Source: an uncultured Bacteroidales bacterium (GTDB lineage: Bacteria; Bacteroidota; Bacteroidia; Bacteroidales; Muribaculaceae). Taken from it: a stretch of DNA of 64,000 nt. The stretch lies in NCBI GenBank assembly GCA_902800715.1, contig CADCFN010000002.1, positions 434,001 through 498,000 on the forward strand, given 5' to 3'. Of this stretch, positions 7,975 through 18,900 are shown one piece after another. Under the pieces are notes generated by a model that had not been told where the DNA came from, searched no databases, and worked only from the letters and a program-made list of their open reading frames with translations. The stretch's first letter is position 1, and each line of letters opens with the position of its first letter. The position numbers were made by a program, and so were the translations under genes.

Positions 7975-10083
7975 ATGAAGCATTTCCTTGCCTTAATATT
8001 TATAATGTGCGCTGCCCATGTCGCCAATGCCAGCAACGACTCGATAAAAGTAGTCAAGGGCCAGGTAAGCGACTATTATATCCCCGTGGTTACCAATTAT
8101 AACGTGACAGGCATGGTGACCGACGAACTGGGACAACCGCTTGAGGGCGCCACCGTGATGTGGCTCTACAGCCCCGCCCATAGCACTACCGATGCCCAAG
8201 GCCGATTCTCTCTTATCGGGACCGACACCGACACGCTGCTGTGCATCCATTACCCTGGCAAGGAAATGACTGTGGTGACGCGCCGTAATGGCATGAGAGA
8301 AATCAACATCTCCCTTGCCGACAAGACCAGTGGCAGCATTGCCGCCCCACGGCATGGAGCCCAAGCTACACGCTGGTATGACCCCCGCAACGCTACGACC
8401 ATCACCTATTGCAACCCTCTCAACATCAGCTACAACTATGAGCCCTGGAACAACAATACCCGCAATGGCGGGTCATTCCGTTCATCGGCCGACCCCATGG
8501 CTCTGACTTATCAAGGCGAATACTGCCTGTTCTCGACCAACCAGGGCGGTTTCCACTACTCCCGCAACCTGAGCGACTGGGAGTTCTGCCAGGCATCGTT
8601 CCAGCGCTACCCCGCCGATGACGACGAATGCGCCCCCGCAGCCTGGGTCGTGGGTGACACACTCTTTTTCACTGGCTCAACCTATGAGGGCCTGCCCATC
8701 TGGTACTCCACCAATCCCAAGAGCGGCTGTTGGCGCCGTGCCGTTGAGCGCAACACGCTGCCCACATGGGACCCGCACGTCTTTCTTGACGATGACGGAC
8801 GCCTGTACGAATACTACGGCTCCAGCAACGAATATCCCATCAAGGGCGTTGAAATCAGCCGCGAAGACTTCACACCCATCAGCAAAATCCATGACCTGGT
8901 GCTGCTGCATCCTGACAAGCACGGTTGGGAGCGCTTCGGCATGAACAATGACGATGAGGTGACACTCAAGCCCTTCATGGAAGGTGCTTTTATGACTAAA
9001 CACAACGGCAAGTACTATATACAATATGGAGCGCCAGGCACCGAGTTCAAGGTATATGCCGACGGCGTCTACGTGGGTGACCACCCCCTGGGACCGTTCA
9101 CCTACCAGAGGCACAACCCCATGAGTTACAAGCCCGGCGGATTTGTGCAGGGCGTGGGACACGGCGGCACATTTGCCGACCTTAAGGGAAACTATTGGCA
9201 TGTGGGCACTTGCATGCTTTCGCTCAAGTACAAGTTTGAGCGCCGCATCGGGCTCTACCCCACCGCCTTTGACGCCGACGGCGTGATGTACTGTATCACG
9301 GCCTTCGGTGACTACCCGCAATTGAATGCCGACAACGATATCTCTAACCCATCTGAACGCTTCACGGGGTGGATGCTGCTCTCCTATGGAAAGCCCTGTA
9401 CCGTCTCGAGTTGCGACAGCACCTTGACAGCTGCCAGCCTCACCGATGAGAACATGCGCACCTATTGGAGCGCCGCCAGTGGCAGCGACCAGGAGTGGAT
9501 TGAGATGGACTTGGGCGGAACTCGTGAGGTGCGTGCCATACAACTCAACTACTATGACCACAAGACGGTTCAGCACAACCGTGCCAACGACATCTACTAC
9601 CAGTACCGCGTCCTTGCCAGCGATGACGGCAAGCACTGGACCCTGGTAGTGGACAAGAGTGACAACGACCGTGATGTACCGCACGACTATATTGAACTGC
9701 GCGAGCCGCTTGACACCCGTTACCTGCGCATCGAGAACCTGCACATGCCCTCAGGTGGCTATTTCTGCCTCAGCGAGGTGCGGGTATTCGGCCTGGATTA
9801 TAACGGCAACCAGCTCACCACCGTCAAAAAATTCTCCGTCAAGCGCGATAAAAACGACCGCCGCAATGCTATGATTACATGGGCTGCTACTGAAGGAGCC
9901 TACGGCTACAATATCTATTTTGGCATCGCTCCCGATAAGCTGTACCATTGCATCACCGTCAATGGTGACACGCAGTATGATATGCGTGGACTGGACTTGG
10001 AGACAGATTATTACTTCGCAATCCAAGCCCTGGGCGAAACGGGCTGCGGTCCTTGTTCCAAAACCGTAAAAATCAACCATTAA
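7975..10083 (+). CDS. GH43-like beta-propeller glycosidase with discoidin and Fn3-like domains
   Basis: This 702-residue secreted protein has a signal peptide (about residues 1-19), a carboxypeptidase-regulatory-like domain (about 38-105, TGMVTDELGQPLEGATV), a five-bladed GH43-like propeller (about 140-460), an F5/8 type C (discoidin/CBM32-like) domain (about 475-605) and a C-terminal Fn3-like domain (about 625-702). Possible catalytic residues are the Asp in SADPMAL, the Asp in WDPHVFLDDDG and the Glu in MEGAFMTKHNGKYYIQYG. GH43 enzymes usually cut xylosides, arabinosides or galactosides, so its fit in a beta-1,2-glucan locus is unclear: it may remove a side group or be a divergent member. 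The fold is well supported; the substrate is not. Confidence 0.75.
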   Translation: MKHFLALIFIMCAAHVANASNDSIKVVKGQVSDYYIPVVTNYNVTGMVTDELGQPLEGATVMWLYSPAHSTTDAQGRFSLIGTDTDTLLCIHYPGKEMTVVTRRNGMREINISLADKTSGSIAAPRHGAQATRWYDPRNATTITYCNPLNISYNYEPWNNNTRNGGSFRSSADPMALTYQGEYCLFSTNQGGFHYSRNLSDWEFCQASFQRYPADDDECAPAAWVVGDTLFFTGSTYEGLPIWYSTNPKSGCWRRAVERNTLPTWDPHVFLDDDGRLYEYYGSSNEYPIKGVEISREDFTPISKIHDLVLLHPDKHGWERFGMNNDDEVTLKPFMEGAFMTKHNGKYYIQYGAPGTEFKVYADGVYVGDHPLGPFTYQRHNPMSYKPGGFVQGVGHGGTFADLKGNYWHVGTCMLSLKYKFERRIGLYPTAFDADGVMYCITAFGDYPQLNADNDISNPSERFTGWMLLSYGKPCTVSSCDSTLTAASLTDENMRTYWSAASGSDQEWIEMDLGGTREVRAIQLNYYDHKTVQHNRANDIYYQYRVLASDDGKHWTLVVDKSDNDRDVPHDYIELREPLDTRYLRIENLHMPSGGYFCLSEVRVFGLDYNGNQLTTVKKFSVKRDKNDRRNAMITWAATEGAYGYNIYFGIAPDKLYHCITVNGDTQYDMRGLDLETDYYFAIQALGETGCGPCSKTVKINH

Positions 10084-10097
10084 CCAATAAGCATAAT

Positions 10098-11471
10098 ATG
10101 AACAAGACTATCTTGAAATACCTCGCACTCGTGCTGCTGTTGACCTTCGGCGCATGTAAGAGCGACAACAACACGAGTATCAAGGACCCCACACCTGATG
10201 ACGCACAACCACAGCAACGGCCCGCATCGTTCGAGAGCGATAGCGTCATGCTCGACTACATCGAGCGCGTTCATTTCAATTACATGTGGGACGGCGCCGA
10301 GCCCACGTCGGGGATGGCATGTGAACGCATCCATCTCGATGGGGACTATCCCGAACATGACCAGGACGTAGTGACCACGGGCGGCAGCGGATTTGGCATC
10401 GCGGGACTCGTGGCGGCGATGGAACGCGGTTTCATCACCCGTGACCAGGGTATAGAGCGGCTGAACCGCATCGTAGGATTCCTGGAACGCGCCGACCGAT
10501 TCCATGGCGTGTGGCCCCACTGGCTGCATGGTCCCTCAGGAAAGGTGAAACCTTTCGGCAAAAAAGACAATGGCGGCGACCTGGTTGAGAGTTGTTTCCT
10601 GATGCAGGGCTTGCTTTGCGCCCGCCAATACCTCAATCGCGACACCGAAGCCGAAAAAAGCCTGGTGGCACGCATCAATGCCTTGTGGCAAGGCATGGAG
10701 TTTGACTGGTACACACGTGGTGGTCAGGACGTTATCTATTGGCACTGGTCACCCGAATATGAATGGGAGATGAATTTCCCGCTCGAGGGCTATAACGAGT
10801 GCCTCATCGTGTATGTGCTGGCAGCAGCCTCGCCTACACACAGCGTTCCCGCCACCTGCTATCACAAGGGCTGGGCACGCAGTGGCGGCATCAAGAGCAA
10901 CGCAGCCCCCTATGGCTATCCTCTAGAGCTCAAGCACAACGGTGCCGAACAGACGGGTGGTCCGTTGTTCTGGGCACACTACAGCTGGATCGGACTTAAT
11001 CCCAAGGGTTTGAAAGACCAGTATGCCGACTACTGGAACGTGGTGCGCAACCACGCCATGAGTAATTATCAATACTGCGTAGACAATCCCAAGCATTACA
11101 GCGGCTACGGTCCCGACTGCTGGGGCTTGACCGCCAGCTATTCTACTGAGGGCTATTCGGCGCACAGCCCCAGCAATGACCTAGGCGTTATTACACCCAC
11201 AGCGGCATTGTCATCATTCCCCTACACGCCCGAGCAGTCTATGGCTGCCCTCAAGGGCTTCTATGCCCGAGGTGAGTCGATTTGGGGAAAATATGGCTTC
11301 TATGATGCTTTTAGCCCTGTGAGCGGATGGACATTGCCTCGCTACCTAGCCATAGACCAGTGTACCATCGCTCCAATGATAGAGAACTACCGCACAGGAC
11401 TGCTGTGGAGGCTGTTCATGAGCTGCCCCGAGGTGCAACAAGGGCTTGAGAAACTGGGATTTACCCATTAA
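10098..11471 (+). CDS. GH144-type endo-beta-1,2-glucanase lipoprotein
   Basis: Characterised GH144 members are endo-beta-1,2-glucanases that release sophoro-oligosaccharides; databases often call them 'glucoamylase family protein'. This 457-residue protein has a lipoprotein signal ending at Cys20 (LLLTFGACKS), so it is probably on the cell surface or in the periplasm. The alpha/alpha-barrel family motifs include GGSGFGIAGLVAAMERGFI, the FHGVWPHWLHGPSGKV block, and the conserved SGYGPDCWGLTAS and TPTAALSSFPYTPEQS blocks given here in part. The start at 10098 (MNKTILKYL) is chosen because it gives a proper lipoprotein signal; the upstream ATG at 10053 overlaps the previous gene. A GH3 gene follows, the usual partner. 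Confidence 0.85.
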   Translation: MNKTILKYLALVLLLTFGACKSDNNTSIKDPTPDDAQPQQRPASFESDSVMLDYIERVHFNYMWDGAEPTSGMACERIHLDGDYPEHDQDVVTTGGSGFGIAGLVAAMERGFITRDQGIERLNRIVGFLERADRFHGVWPHWLHGPSGKVKPFGKKDNGGDLVESCFLMQGLLCARQYLNRDTEAEKSLVARINALWQGMEFDWYTRGGQDVIYWHWSPEYEWEMNFPLEGYNECLIVYVLAAASPTHSVPATCYHKGWARSGGIKSNAAPYGYPLELKHNGAEQTGGPLFWAHYSWIGLNPKGLKDQYADYWNVVRNHAMSNYQYCVDNPKHYSGYGPDCWGLTASYSTEGYSAHSPSNDLGVITPTAALSSFPYTPEQSMAALKGFYARGESIWGKYGFYDAFSPVSGWTLPRYLAIDQCTIAPMIENYRTGLLWRLFMSCPEVQQGLEKLGFTH

Positions 11472-11521
11472 TCCAAGCATTCTAGATTAAATAGAAACTA
11501 ACAATTAAAAATCAAATATTT

Positions 11522-13795
11522 ATGATGAGAATTAAGAGTATGTTAATCACAATTGCCGCAGCGTTGGGCGCCCTATCGGCACAGGCTGTAGACCAAGTCA
11601 AAATGGACCAGTTCATCAACGACCTGATGGGCAAAATGACGCTGCAAGAGAAAATCGGACAACTTAATCTGCCCGTTACCGGTGACATCATCACCGGCTC
11701 AACGGTGAGCGGTGACGTCGTGGGTAAAATCAAAGCCGGACAGGTGGGCGGCCTGTTCAACATGAAGGGAGTGCAGAGCATCCGTGCGTTGCAGGAAGTC
11801 GCTGTCAAACAGAGCCGATTGGGGATTCCCCTGATATTCGGTATGGACGTGATTCACGGCTATGAGACGGTGTTCCCCATCCCCTTTGCCATGTCAATGA
11901 GCTGGGACATGGACGCCATCCGCAACTCGGCCCGCATTGCCGCCATCGAGGCGACAGCCGACGGCATCTGCTGGACTTTCAGTCCCATGGTGGACATCTG
12001 CCGCGAGCCACGCTGGGGCCGCATGAGTGAGGGCAACGGCGAGGACCCCTTCCTGGGTGCTGCCATCTGCCGTGCCATGATTGAGGGTTACCAGGGCGCT
12101 GACCTGACCGACAAAGCGACCATGATGGCATGTGTCAAGCACTTTGCCCTATATGGCGCTCCCGAGGCAGGACGCGACTACAACACGGTGGATATGAGCC
12201 GCGTGCGCATGTTCAACGAGTATTTCCCGCCCTACAAAGCCGGTGTGGAAGCCGGTGCAGGCAGCTACATGACATCGTTCAACGTCATCGACTACATCCC
12301 TGCCACGGGTAACCGTTGGCTCTTGACCGAGGTGCTGCGTGACCGCTGGGGATTTGACGGCTTTGTCGTGACCGACTACACCGCCATCAGCGAGATGATT
12401 AACCATGGCATGGGCGACCTGCAGACTGTTTCGGCGCTGGCGCTCAAAGCCGGTACCGACATGGACATGGTGGCTGACGGTTTCCTAGGCACGTTGGAGA
12501 AGTCGCTGAGCGTAGGCAAGGTGACGATGGCTGATATCGACAAGGCTTGCCGCCGCATCCTGGAAGCCAAGTACAAGTTGGGCCTGTTTGATGACCCCTA
12601 CCGCTACCTTGACGCAAAGCGTGCCAAGAAAGATATCTATACCGACGCACACCGCGCTGAAGCCCGTAAACTGGCAACCGAAACCTTCGTGCTGCTGCAG
12701 AACAAGGACAATGTGCTGCCGCTCAAGCGCACGGGCAAAATTGCCCTGGTGGGTCCGCTTGCCAACACCCGCGCCAACATGCCCGGCACATGGAGTGTCG
12801 CTGCAGCCAGCGACCGTTACAGCACATTGCTCGAAGCGATGCGTCGCGCTGTGGGTGACAAGGCCGAGGTGATGTATGCCAAGGGCTGCAACGTGTGCTA
12901 TGATGCCGAGTTGGAGAAAAACTCGACGATGTTCGGACGCGAGATGCGCGATGAGCGCCCCGTTGACGTGATGCGTGACGAGGCTGTGCGCATCGCCAAG
13001 GAGTGTGACGTGATTGTCGCTGCCATGGGTGAGCCCAGCGAAATGTCAGGCGAGAGCAGTTCACGCAGCGAGTTGACTATCCTCGACGCCCAGAAAGACC
13101 TGCTCACCGCCCTCAAAGCTACCGGCAAACCCATCGTGCTGCTCAATTTCTCGGGTCGTGCTACAGTCATGAATTGGGAAGTCGAGAACATCCCCACCAT
13201 CCTCAACGTGTGGTTTGGTGGCAGCGAGGCAGCCGACGCCATCTGTGACGTTGTCTTCGGCGATGTGGCACCCAGCGGCAAACTCACTGTGACCATGCCG
13301 CGCAACGTGGGCCAGGTGCCTATTTATTACAACCACCTGAACACGGGCCGTCCCAATCCCAAGTGGTTTAGCAAATTCACCTCTAACTATCTGGACGTGC
13401 CCAACGACGCGTTGTTCCCCTTCGGCTACGGTCTGAGTTACACCACATTCCAGTACAGTCCACTCTCGCTGAGTAGCAACATGATGACCACGGGCGGCAA
13501 CATCAAGGCCAGCGTCACCGTCACCAATACAGGTAGCGTTGAGGGAACCGAGGTCGTTCAGCTCTACATCCGCGACATGGTGGGCAGCATCGCCCGCCCC
13601 GTTCAGGAACTCAAGGGTTTTGAGCGCATCAGTCTCAAGCCTGGCGAGAGCCGCAACGTCACATTTAACATCGATGCCGAGTTGCTCAAGTTCTACAACA
13701 GCGACCTGAAATACGTCTGCGAACCTGGTGAGTTTGAAGTCATGGTCGGCACCAACTGCCGCGACGTCCAGCGCCAGAAGTTCACCCTCAAGTAA
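11522..13795 (+). CDS. GH3 beta-glucosidase (BglX-like)
   Basis: This exo-acting glycosidase removes glucose from the non-reducing end of gluco-oligosaccharides. It has 757 residues with a signal peptide, so it is probably periplasmic. It shows the GH3 (alpha/beta)8 domain with KMTLQEKIGQLN and IPLIFGMDVIHGYETVFPIP, the conserved KHFALYGAPEAGRDYN, and the nucleophile Asp285 in FVVTDYTAISEM. The alpha/beta sandwich and a C-terminal Fn3-like domain (from about residue 660) complete the normal length. Its place after a GH144 gene suggests that the natural substrates are beta-1,2-linked oligosaccharides; a GH3 with that specificity is known from Bacteroides thetaiotaomicron. ATG ATG at the start leaves a 3-nt ambiguity. 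Confidence 0.9.
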   Translation: MMRIKSMLITIAAALGALSAQAVDQVKMDQFINDLMGKMTLQEKIGQLNLPVTGDIITGSTVSGDVVGKIKAGQVGGLFNMKGVQSIRALQEVAVKQSRLGIPLIFGMDVIHGYETVFPIPFAMSMSWDMDAIRNSARIAAIEATADGICWTFSPMVDICREPRWGRMSEGNGEDPFLGAAICRAMIEGYQGADLTDKATMMACVKHFALYGAPEAGRDYNTVDMSRVRMFNEYFPPYKAGVEAGAGSYMTSFNVIDYIPATGNRWLLTEVLRDRWGFDGFVVTDYTAISEMINHGMGDLQTVSALALKAGTDMDMVADGFLGTLEKSLSVGKVTMADIDKACRRILEAKYKLGLFDDPYRYLDAKRAKKDIYTDAHRAEARKLATETFVLLQNKDNVLPLKRTGKIALVGPLANTRANMPGTWSVAAASDRYSTLLEAMRRAVGDKAEVMYAKGCNVCYDAELEKNSTMFGREMRDERPVDVMRDEAVRIAKECDVIVAAMGEPSEMSGESSSRSELTILDAQKDLLTALKATGKPIVLLNFSGRATVMNWEVENIPTILNVWFGGSEAADAICDVVFGDVAPSGKLTVTMPRNVGQVPIYYNHLNTGRPNPKWFSKFTSNYLDVPNDALFPFGYGLSYTTFQYSPLSLSSNMMTTGGNIKASVTVTNTGSVEGTEVVQLYIRDMVGSIARPVQELKGFERISLKPGESRNVTFNIDAELLKFYNSDLKYVCEPGEFEVMVGTNCRDVQRQKFTLK

Positions 13796-13822
13796 TAGTT
13801 TATACTTTTACTCGTAAACACA

Positions 13823-13857
13823 ACAGGGACAACGCCAAAAAATGACGTTGTCCCTGT
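13823..13857. terminator. bidirectional terminator between convergent genes
   Basis: ACAGGGACAACG (13823-13834) and CGTTGTCCCTGT (13846-13857) form a perfect 12-bp stem with an 11-nt loop. It lies between the GH3 gene (plus) and the regulator gene (minus), with T-rich sequence on the plus-strand side and A-rich sequence on the other, so it can serve both. Confidence 0.85.
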
Positions 13858-13894
13858 AATTGTTTTGCTTTATTATTGGCCTTGAGGCGGTGTT

Positions 13895-15550
13895 TTACAT
13901 GCCGATGGCCTTGACCTGAGCCTCGAACGCTTCGCGGTCACCGATGGCGCCGTTTTTCACTTTAGCACGGTAATTATAGATGGTATTCACCGAGTAATGC
14001 AGGAATTCGGCAATGCGGCTGCTGTCCTCAATACCCAAACGGATAAGCGCAAAGATGCGGATATCGGTGTTCAACTTACCTGGGTCAGAGAGCGTGATAC
14101 GGCACTCAGGACGAAGCAGAGCATTAAAATCATTCACGAAATTGGGGAACAAATGCAGGAAGGTGCTGTCGAACATCTCATATAACTCGCTCAAGTTCTT
14201 GTCCCTCAGTTCATTATTGCCGGTAAACTTGTAAAGTGCATCCAAGTCCTTGTTCTTGACCATCTTGTTGACGCGCTTGCGCATCTCGTCCATGCGGTCG
14301 ATATAGAACGAGCACAAATGGATAAAACGCCCAACGTACTCATCCTTGACACGGTTGGACTCGTTGAGTTTGAGGTTTGTATCACGCATCTGGCTGTTCA
14401 GTTCCGAAAGTTGGGTGTTCAACTGCGCCAACTGCTTGTTACTGTCACTCAGTTCATTACGCGCCCGAGCCAATTTCTTGCGCTGGCTATTGCTATAGAA
14501 CAGGATGCCCAGGAACAGGGCAGCAAGCAGACTTGCCACCACCGCCAGCACGAGCAGTAGGCGGTTGGCCCGCTTGAGCGACGTCTCGTAGTTATCACTG
14601 ATTGCCGTCAATACAGGCGAAATCTGGTTGTTGCGTTTCACGGTATTGAATTTACTAGCGCATTGCCACGCGAAGTGGATATAACGGTATGCACGGTCCA
14701 TGTCTCCATCTGACATCAGGAGATTTGCCAGTTCCCACATCGCACCCTGATCCATAATAGCGTTTTGGACATCGGCAAGGGCTGACTGGGTAACCCAATA
14801 ACGCGCCTGAACAGAGTCTCCCAACAGAGAGTAATCCAAATATCGGTAAAATGCAACAATGGCATACTCATGTGAGCCTTCTTTTACTTGCTTGAGACGA
14901 ATATCACTGTACCTTAGCGCATTACGGGCATCTTCCTTAACAAAAAATTCAAGTTCCTTCATTTGCAATGCCTCGTCATCATTGGGCGAGATACCGATGG
15001 TGTCAATCATGCGGTTATACTGGTCTTGCTTGGCGTAATACATCTCCTGCATGCGCGGCACCTTGCAAAAGTAACCCAGTTCACGGTACAAATGGGCCAA
15101 CGTGGTATAGTATCGACGACGGTTACTGGAATTGTTAATGTGCTGTTCGTCAATGGAATTCAGGACATCCATTGATTCATAATACATGCCCGACTCAGAG
15201 CATTGAAAAGCCAGCAAAATCCTGCACTCCTCAGCACCTATGTGGTCACCGCGCTTCTCGGCAAGCGAGATACAACGGTCAATGTAATAAATCGCTGAGT
15301 CGTTCATGTAGGGATGATACTCATCATAGAGGCGCCGGCATATTTCGTACTGCGTTCCCACGTCGGTGGTCACATTGAGCGCAGACTTAAGCTGCTGGAT
15401 GCGCTGTTCACGAATCTCCACATACTGGTCTGTATTGCTGATTGCCTCGTCTAGCTTTCTGTATTCCTGTTCCAGGTCTATGTCGCCTGCCATTGCCGGG
15501 AACCTAGTCACACATAGCAGAAACACTAATATTATTATGTTTTTTTTCAT
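13895..15550 (-). CDS. membrane-bound TPR regulator of the DUF6377 type
   Basis: The 551-residue protein has a signal peptide (cleavage near residue 21), a helical TPR-like sensor region to about residue 330, one membrane segment (about 331-355, LLLVLAVVASLLAALFLGIL), a coiled coil rich in NxQL/LNxQ (about 360-400) and a cytoplasmic C-terminal part. The C-terminus carries a LuxR-like helix-turn-helix (LGIEDSSRIAEFLHYSVNTIYNYRAKVKN). The layout matches the Bacteroidetes DUF6377 family and puts a periplasmic sensor on one side of the membrane and a DNA-binding domain on the other. It stands between two PULs and is transcribed away from PUL 2, so it is the obvious candidate regulator of one or both. 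That regulatory link is inference. Confidence 0.8.
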   Translation of the reverse strand: MKKNIIILVFLLCVTRFPAMAGDIDLEQEYRKLDEAISNTDQYVEIREQRIQQLKSALNVTTDVGTQYEICRRLYDEYHPYMNDSAIYYIDRCISLAEKRGDHIGAEECRILLAFQCSESGMYYESMDVLNSIDEQHINNSSNRRRYYTTLAHLYRELGYFCKVPRMQEMYYAKQDQYNRMIDTIGISPNDDEALQMKELEFFVKEDARNALRYSDIRLKQVKEGSHEYAIVAFYRYLDYSLLGDSVQARYWVTQSALADVQNAIMDQGAMWELANLLMSDGDMDRAYRYIHFAWQCASKFNTVKRNNQISPVLTAISDNYETSLKRANRLLLVLAVVASLLAALFLGILFYSNSQRKKLARARNELSDSNKQLAQLNTQLSELNSQMRDTNLKLNESNRVKDEYVGRFIHLCSFYIDRMDEMRKRVNKMVKNKDLDALYKFTGNNELRDKNLSELYEMFDSTFLHLFPNFVNDFNALLRPECRITLSDPGKLNTDIRIFALIRLGIEDSSRIAEFLHYSVNTIYNYRAKVKNGAIGDREAFEAQVKAIGM

Positions 15551-15575
15551 ATAAGCATCAGAACAATGATTTTTG

Positions 15576-15609
15576 CAAAATTAAGAGAAATTAATGAGAA
15601 AATGGCAAA
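15576..15609 (-). promoter_or_regulatory. promoter of the DUF6377 regulator
   Basis: On the minus strand TTTG (15609-15606) is followed after 22 nt by TAATTTTG (15583-15576), matching the Bacteroidetes consensus. It leaves a leader of about 20 nt before the start at 15550. Confidence 0.6.
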
Positions 15610-15683
15610 ATAAAGTCAGAATATTCGATGAAACCGTAGTTTTAATGTTTTCAGTAGGACTATATTTTAACCACTTTTTAACG

Positions 15684-15702
15684 ATTATTGATTTTCAATA
15701 AT
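15684..15702. promoter_or_regulatory. palindromic operator candidate between regulator and PUL 2
   Basis: ATTATTGA and TCAATAAT are perfect 8-bp inverted arms with a 3-nt spacer. It lies in the 374-nt divergent gap (15551-15924) between the regulator and the second susC, where a dimeric regulator could control both. Apart from this and the promoters, the gap is AT-rich and empty. Confidence 0.4.
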
Positions 15703-15791
15703 TTTCTAATTATCAGTATGTTATAAAAAATTTACACTCAAAAACATCCACTTTTTTGCTTTTGACGCTCCCAACACCTTATTTTAATATA

Positions 15792-15799
15792 TATTTTTG
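15792..15799 (+). promoter_or_regulatory. -7 box of the PUL 2 promoter
   Basis: TATTTTTG matches TAnnTTTG. The nearest TTTG (15761-15764) is 27 nt upstream, farther than usual, which would fit a promoter that needs an activator. Confidence 0.4.
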
Positions 15800-15924
15800 C
15801 AAACGTAACCAATGCGAGAAAGCCGAAAAAAAGGATTAACCTCTTCTCAGCACAACCAAATCAACTATTGAACGAAACAACAACTATTCAATATTTATAT
15901 TATTTAACCAATTAACAATGTGAC

Positions 15925-18900
15925 ATGAAAGAGAAAAGATTACTTTCACTGCTGTTGACAGTTATTCTGTCCATAGCAGCCTTTGCACAAAATCAGACCT
16001 TCACGGGTATCATCGTTGATTCCAGCGGTGAACCGGTGATTGGTGCCACGATTGTGCAGAAGGGAACGTCGAACACGGTAGCATCCGATTTCGACGGCAG
16101 TTTTTCAATCACCTGCCCGGCTGGAGCCGAGCTGGAGATCAGTTTTGTGGGCTACGGCAAGCAGATTGTGAAAGCCGGCAATGACATGCGCATCACCTTG
16201 CTCGAGGACTCCGAGTTGCTCAACGAGTTGGTTGTCATCGGCTACGGTGTGCAGAAGAAGAGCGTTGTGACAGCCTCGATTGCCAAGGTATCTTCGGAGG
16301 ACCTGGCAGGCAAGAGCCGTCTGCGTGCTGAAGATGCCCTGAAGGGTATGGCCGCAGGTGTCAACGTCATCTCGTCTTCGGGTCAGCCCGGTTCACAGTC
16401 GATGATTCGCATCCGTGGTATTGGAACCATCAACAATTCCAATCCCCTCTACATCATTGACGGTATGCCCACCGACCAGTATGGTATGGAGAGCGTGAAC
16501 CCCAACGACATCGAGAGCATCGAGGTGCTGAAGGATGCCGCTTCGGGTGCCATCTACGGTGCACGCGCTGCCAACGGTGTCATCCTGGTAACTACCAAGA
16601 AGGGCCAAATGGGCCGCGCCAGCATCAACTACGACTTCTCCTACGGCTGGCAGAGCGCTTGGAGAAAGCGTGACGTGACCGGTGCCACCGACTATGCTAT
16701 CCTGCAGAACGAGCGCCGCATGCAGAACGGTCTGTCTCCGCTCTATGCTGATCCCTACAACCTGACTGATGCCAACGGTGACAAGATTGTCGGCTTCGGT
16801 ACTGACTGGCAGAAACTGCTCTTCAATGACAATGCTCCCATTATGCAGCATGACGTGAGCATCAGCGGTGCCTCCGAGAAAGTGAACTACTACTTGTCGC
16901 TGGGTTACTTCACCCAGGATGGTATCGTGGGCGGTAACTACGGCCAGTCGAACTATGACCGTCTGACCATCCGCGCCAACAACATGTTCAACCTCATCGA
17001 CGCTACCAAAGAGCGCAACTTCCTGAACAAACTTGACCTGGGTGCCAACCTTTCTTACATGCGTGTACACAGCACAGGCATCGAGGCCAACTCCACTTGG
17101 GGCTCTCCCCTGGGTTCGGCCCTTTATCTGGCTCCCACCCTGCCCGTCACCTTGAGAGGTTCCGCGGCAAATGAGATGATTAACCGTTATAGTGCATTCG
17201 ACCTCTTCTACGACGATAACGGTGATCCTTATACTATCCCCGGCTTTATCGGCAGCTATCAGGAGCAGAACAACCCCATCGCCATGATGCATGGCAATCC
17301 CAACAAGAACTGGAGCCACAAGTTCATGCCCAAGTTCTCGATTGACCTGCAATTGTGGGATGCCCTGAAGTACCACTTCACCTACAGCGCTGAGCTTTCC
17401 TTCTGGGGTTACAATGGCGCTACCCTGCAGGAGTATTACCTCTCGGGTAACAACAATGCCGACCATACCTCGGCAGTATCCTTCAAGGGCAACAACAACA
17501 CCTGGCAGGTTGAAAACACCATTACTTATGACAAGACCTTCGGTAAGCACACGATTGGTGTCGTGCTCGGCCAGAGTGCCTTGAAGTTCAAGGGTGACGA
17601 GCTGGGTGGTTCACACTGGTATCTTGTAAATCCCAATAAGCCCAGTATCAACTACACCACTGGTGGTGACATTGAAATCTCTACCGATGCTGATGGCAAG
17701 ATGACCTGTGCAACGAGCCTCGTTGGCGTTTGGGGTGGTCCCTACACCGAGCACCGCTTGTCGTCTATGTTTGCCCGTCTGAGCTACAACTACGACGAGC
17801 GCTACATGTTCCAAGCCACCGTTCGCCGTGACGGTTCGAGCCGCTTCGGCTCCAACCATAAGTATGGTATCTTCCCCTCATTCTCAGCAGGTTGGAATAT
17901 CATGAACGAGAAGTTCATGGAAGACAGCCACGATTGGCTGAACATGCTGAAGCTGCGCGCCAGCTGGGGTAAGAACGGTAACGACAACATTGGTGACTTT
18001 GCTTACACCACACTGACTGCTATGGGTAACACCAGCAACTACTACTTCGGACAGACCGCAGCCATGGTTTACGGCTCCAAGGCCAACCGCCTGGCTAACG
18101 AAGACCTGAAGTGGGAAGAGAGCGAACAGACCGACTTCGGTATCGACTTCGGCTTCTGGAACAACAAGTTGACCTTCAGCGTTGATTACTATATCAAGAA
18201 GACCAACGGAATGATTATTGAGATGCCGATTCCCAGTTACGTCGGTGAGGCCCGTCCTCTTGCCAACGTCGGTGACATGGAAAACAGCGGTGTCGAGTTT
18301 GAGCTCGGTTACAGGTGGAACATCGGCGATGCACACTTCTCATTGAGGGGTAATGCCTCTTATCTGAAGAACAAGCTGAAAAACCTGGGTAACGACACCG
18401 GTTTCCTGAACTACGGCATCAGCCAGTTCAGCGACGGCGGCACTCGTGCCGAGAACGGACAGCCGTTCCCCTTCTTCTATGGCTACAAGACCGATGGCAT
18501 CATTCAGACCAAGGCCGAGGCCGAGGCCTACAATAGCAAATACGGTACCGAATCAAAGCCTGGTGACTTCCGCTTCCTGGATACCAACGCCGACGGCAAG
18601 ATCAACAGCGACGACCGCACCAACATCGGTAACGGTGTACCCGACTGGACCTTCGGTCTCAACTTCGACTTTGACTGGAAGGGCTTTGACCTGGGCGTAT
18701 TCTTCCAGGGCGTACATGGTGCCGACATCTTCGACGCCACCTATCGTCAGGACATTGCCTCGGGTAACTATCCCACTTGGGTACTCCAGCGTTGGACTGG
18801 TGAAGGCACCAGCAACACTGTGCCTACCCTGGGCGACTCCAAGAACTGGGTGTGCAGCGACATGTATATCCAGGACGGCAGCTATCTGCGTCTGAAGAAC

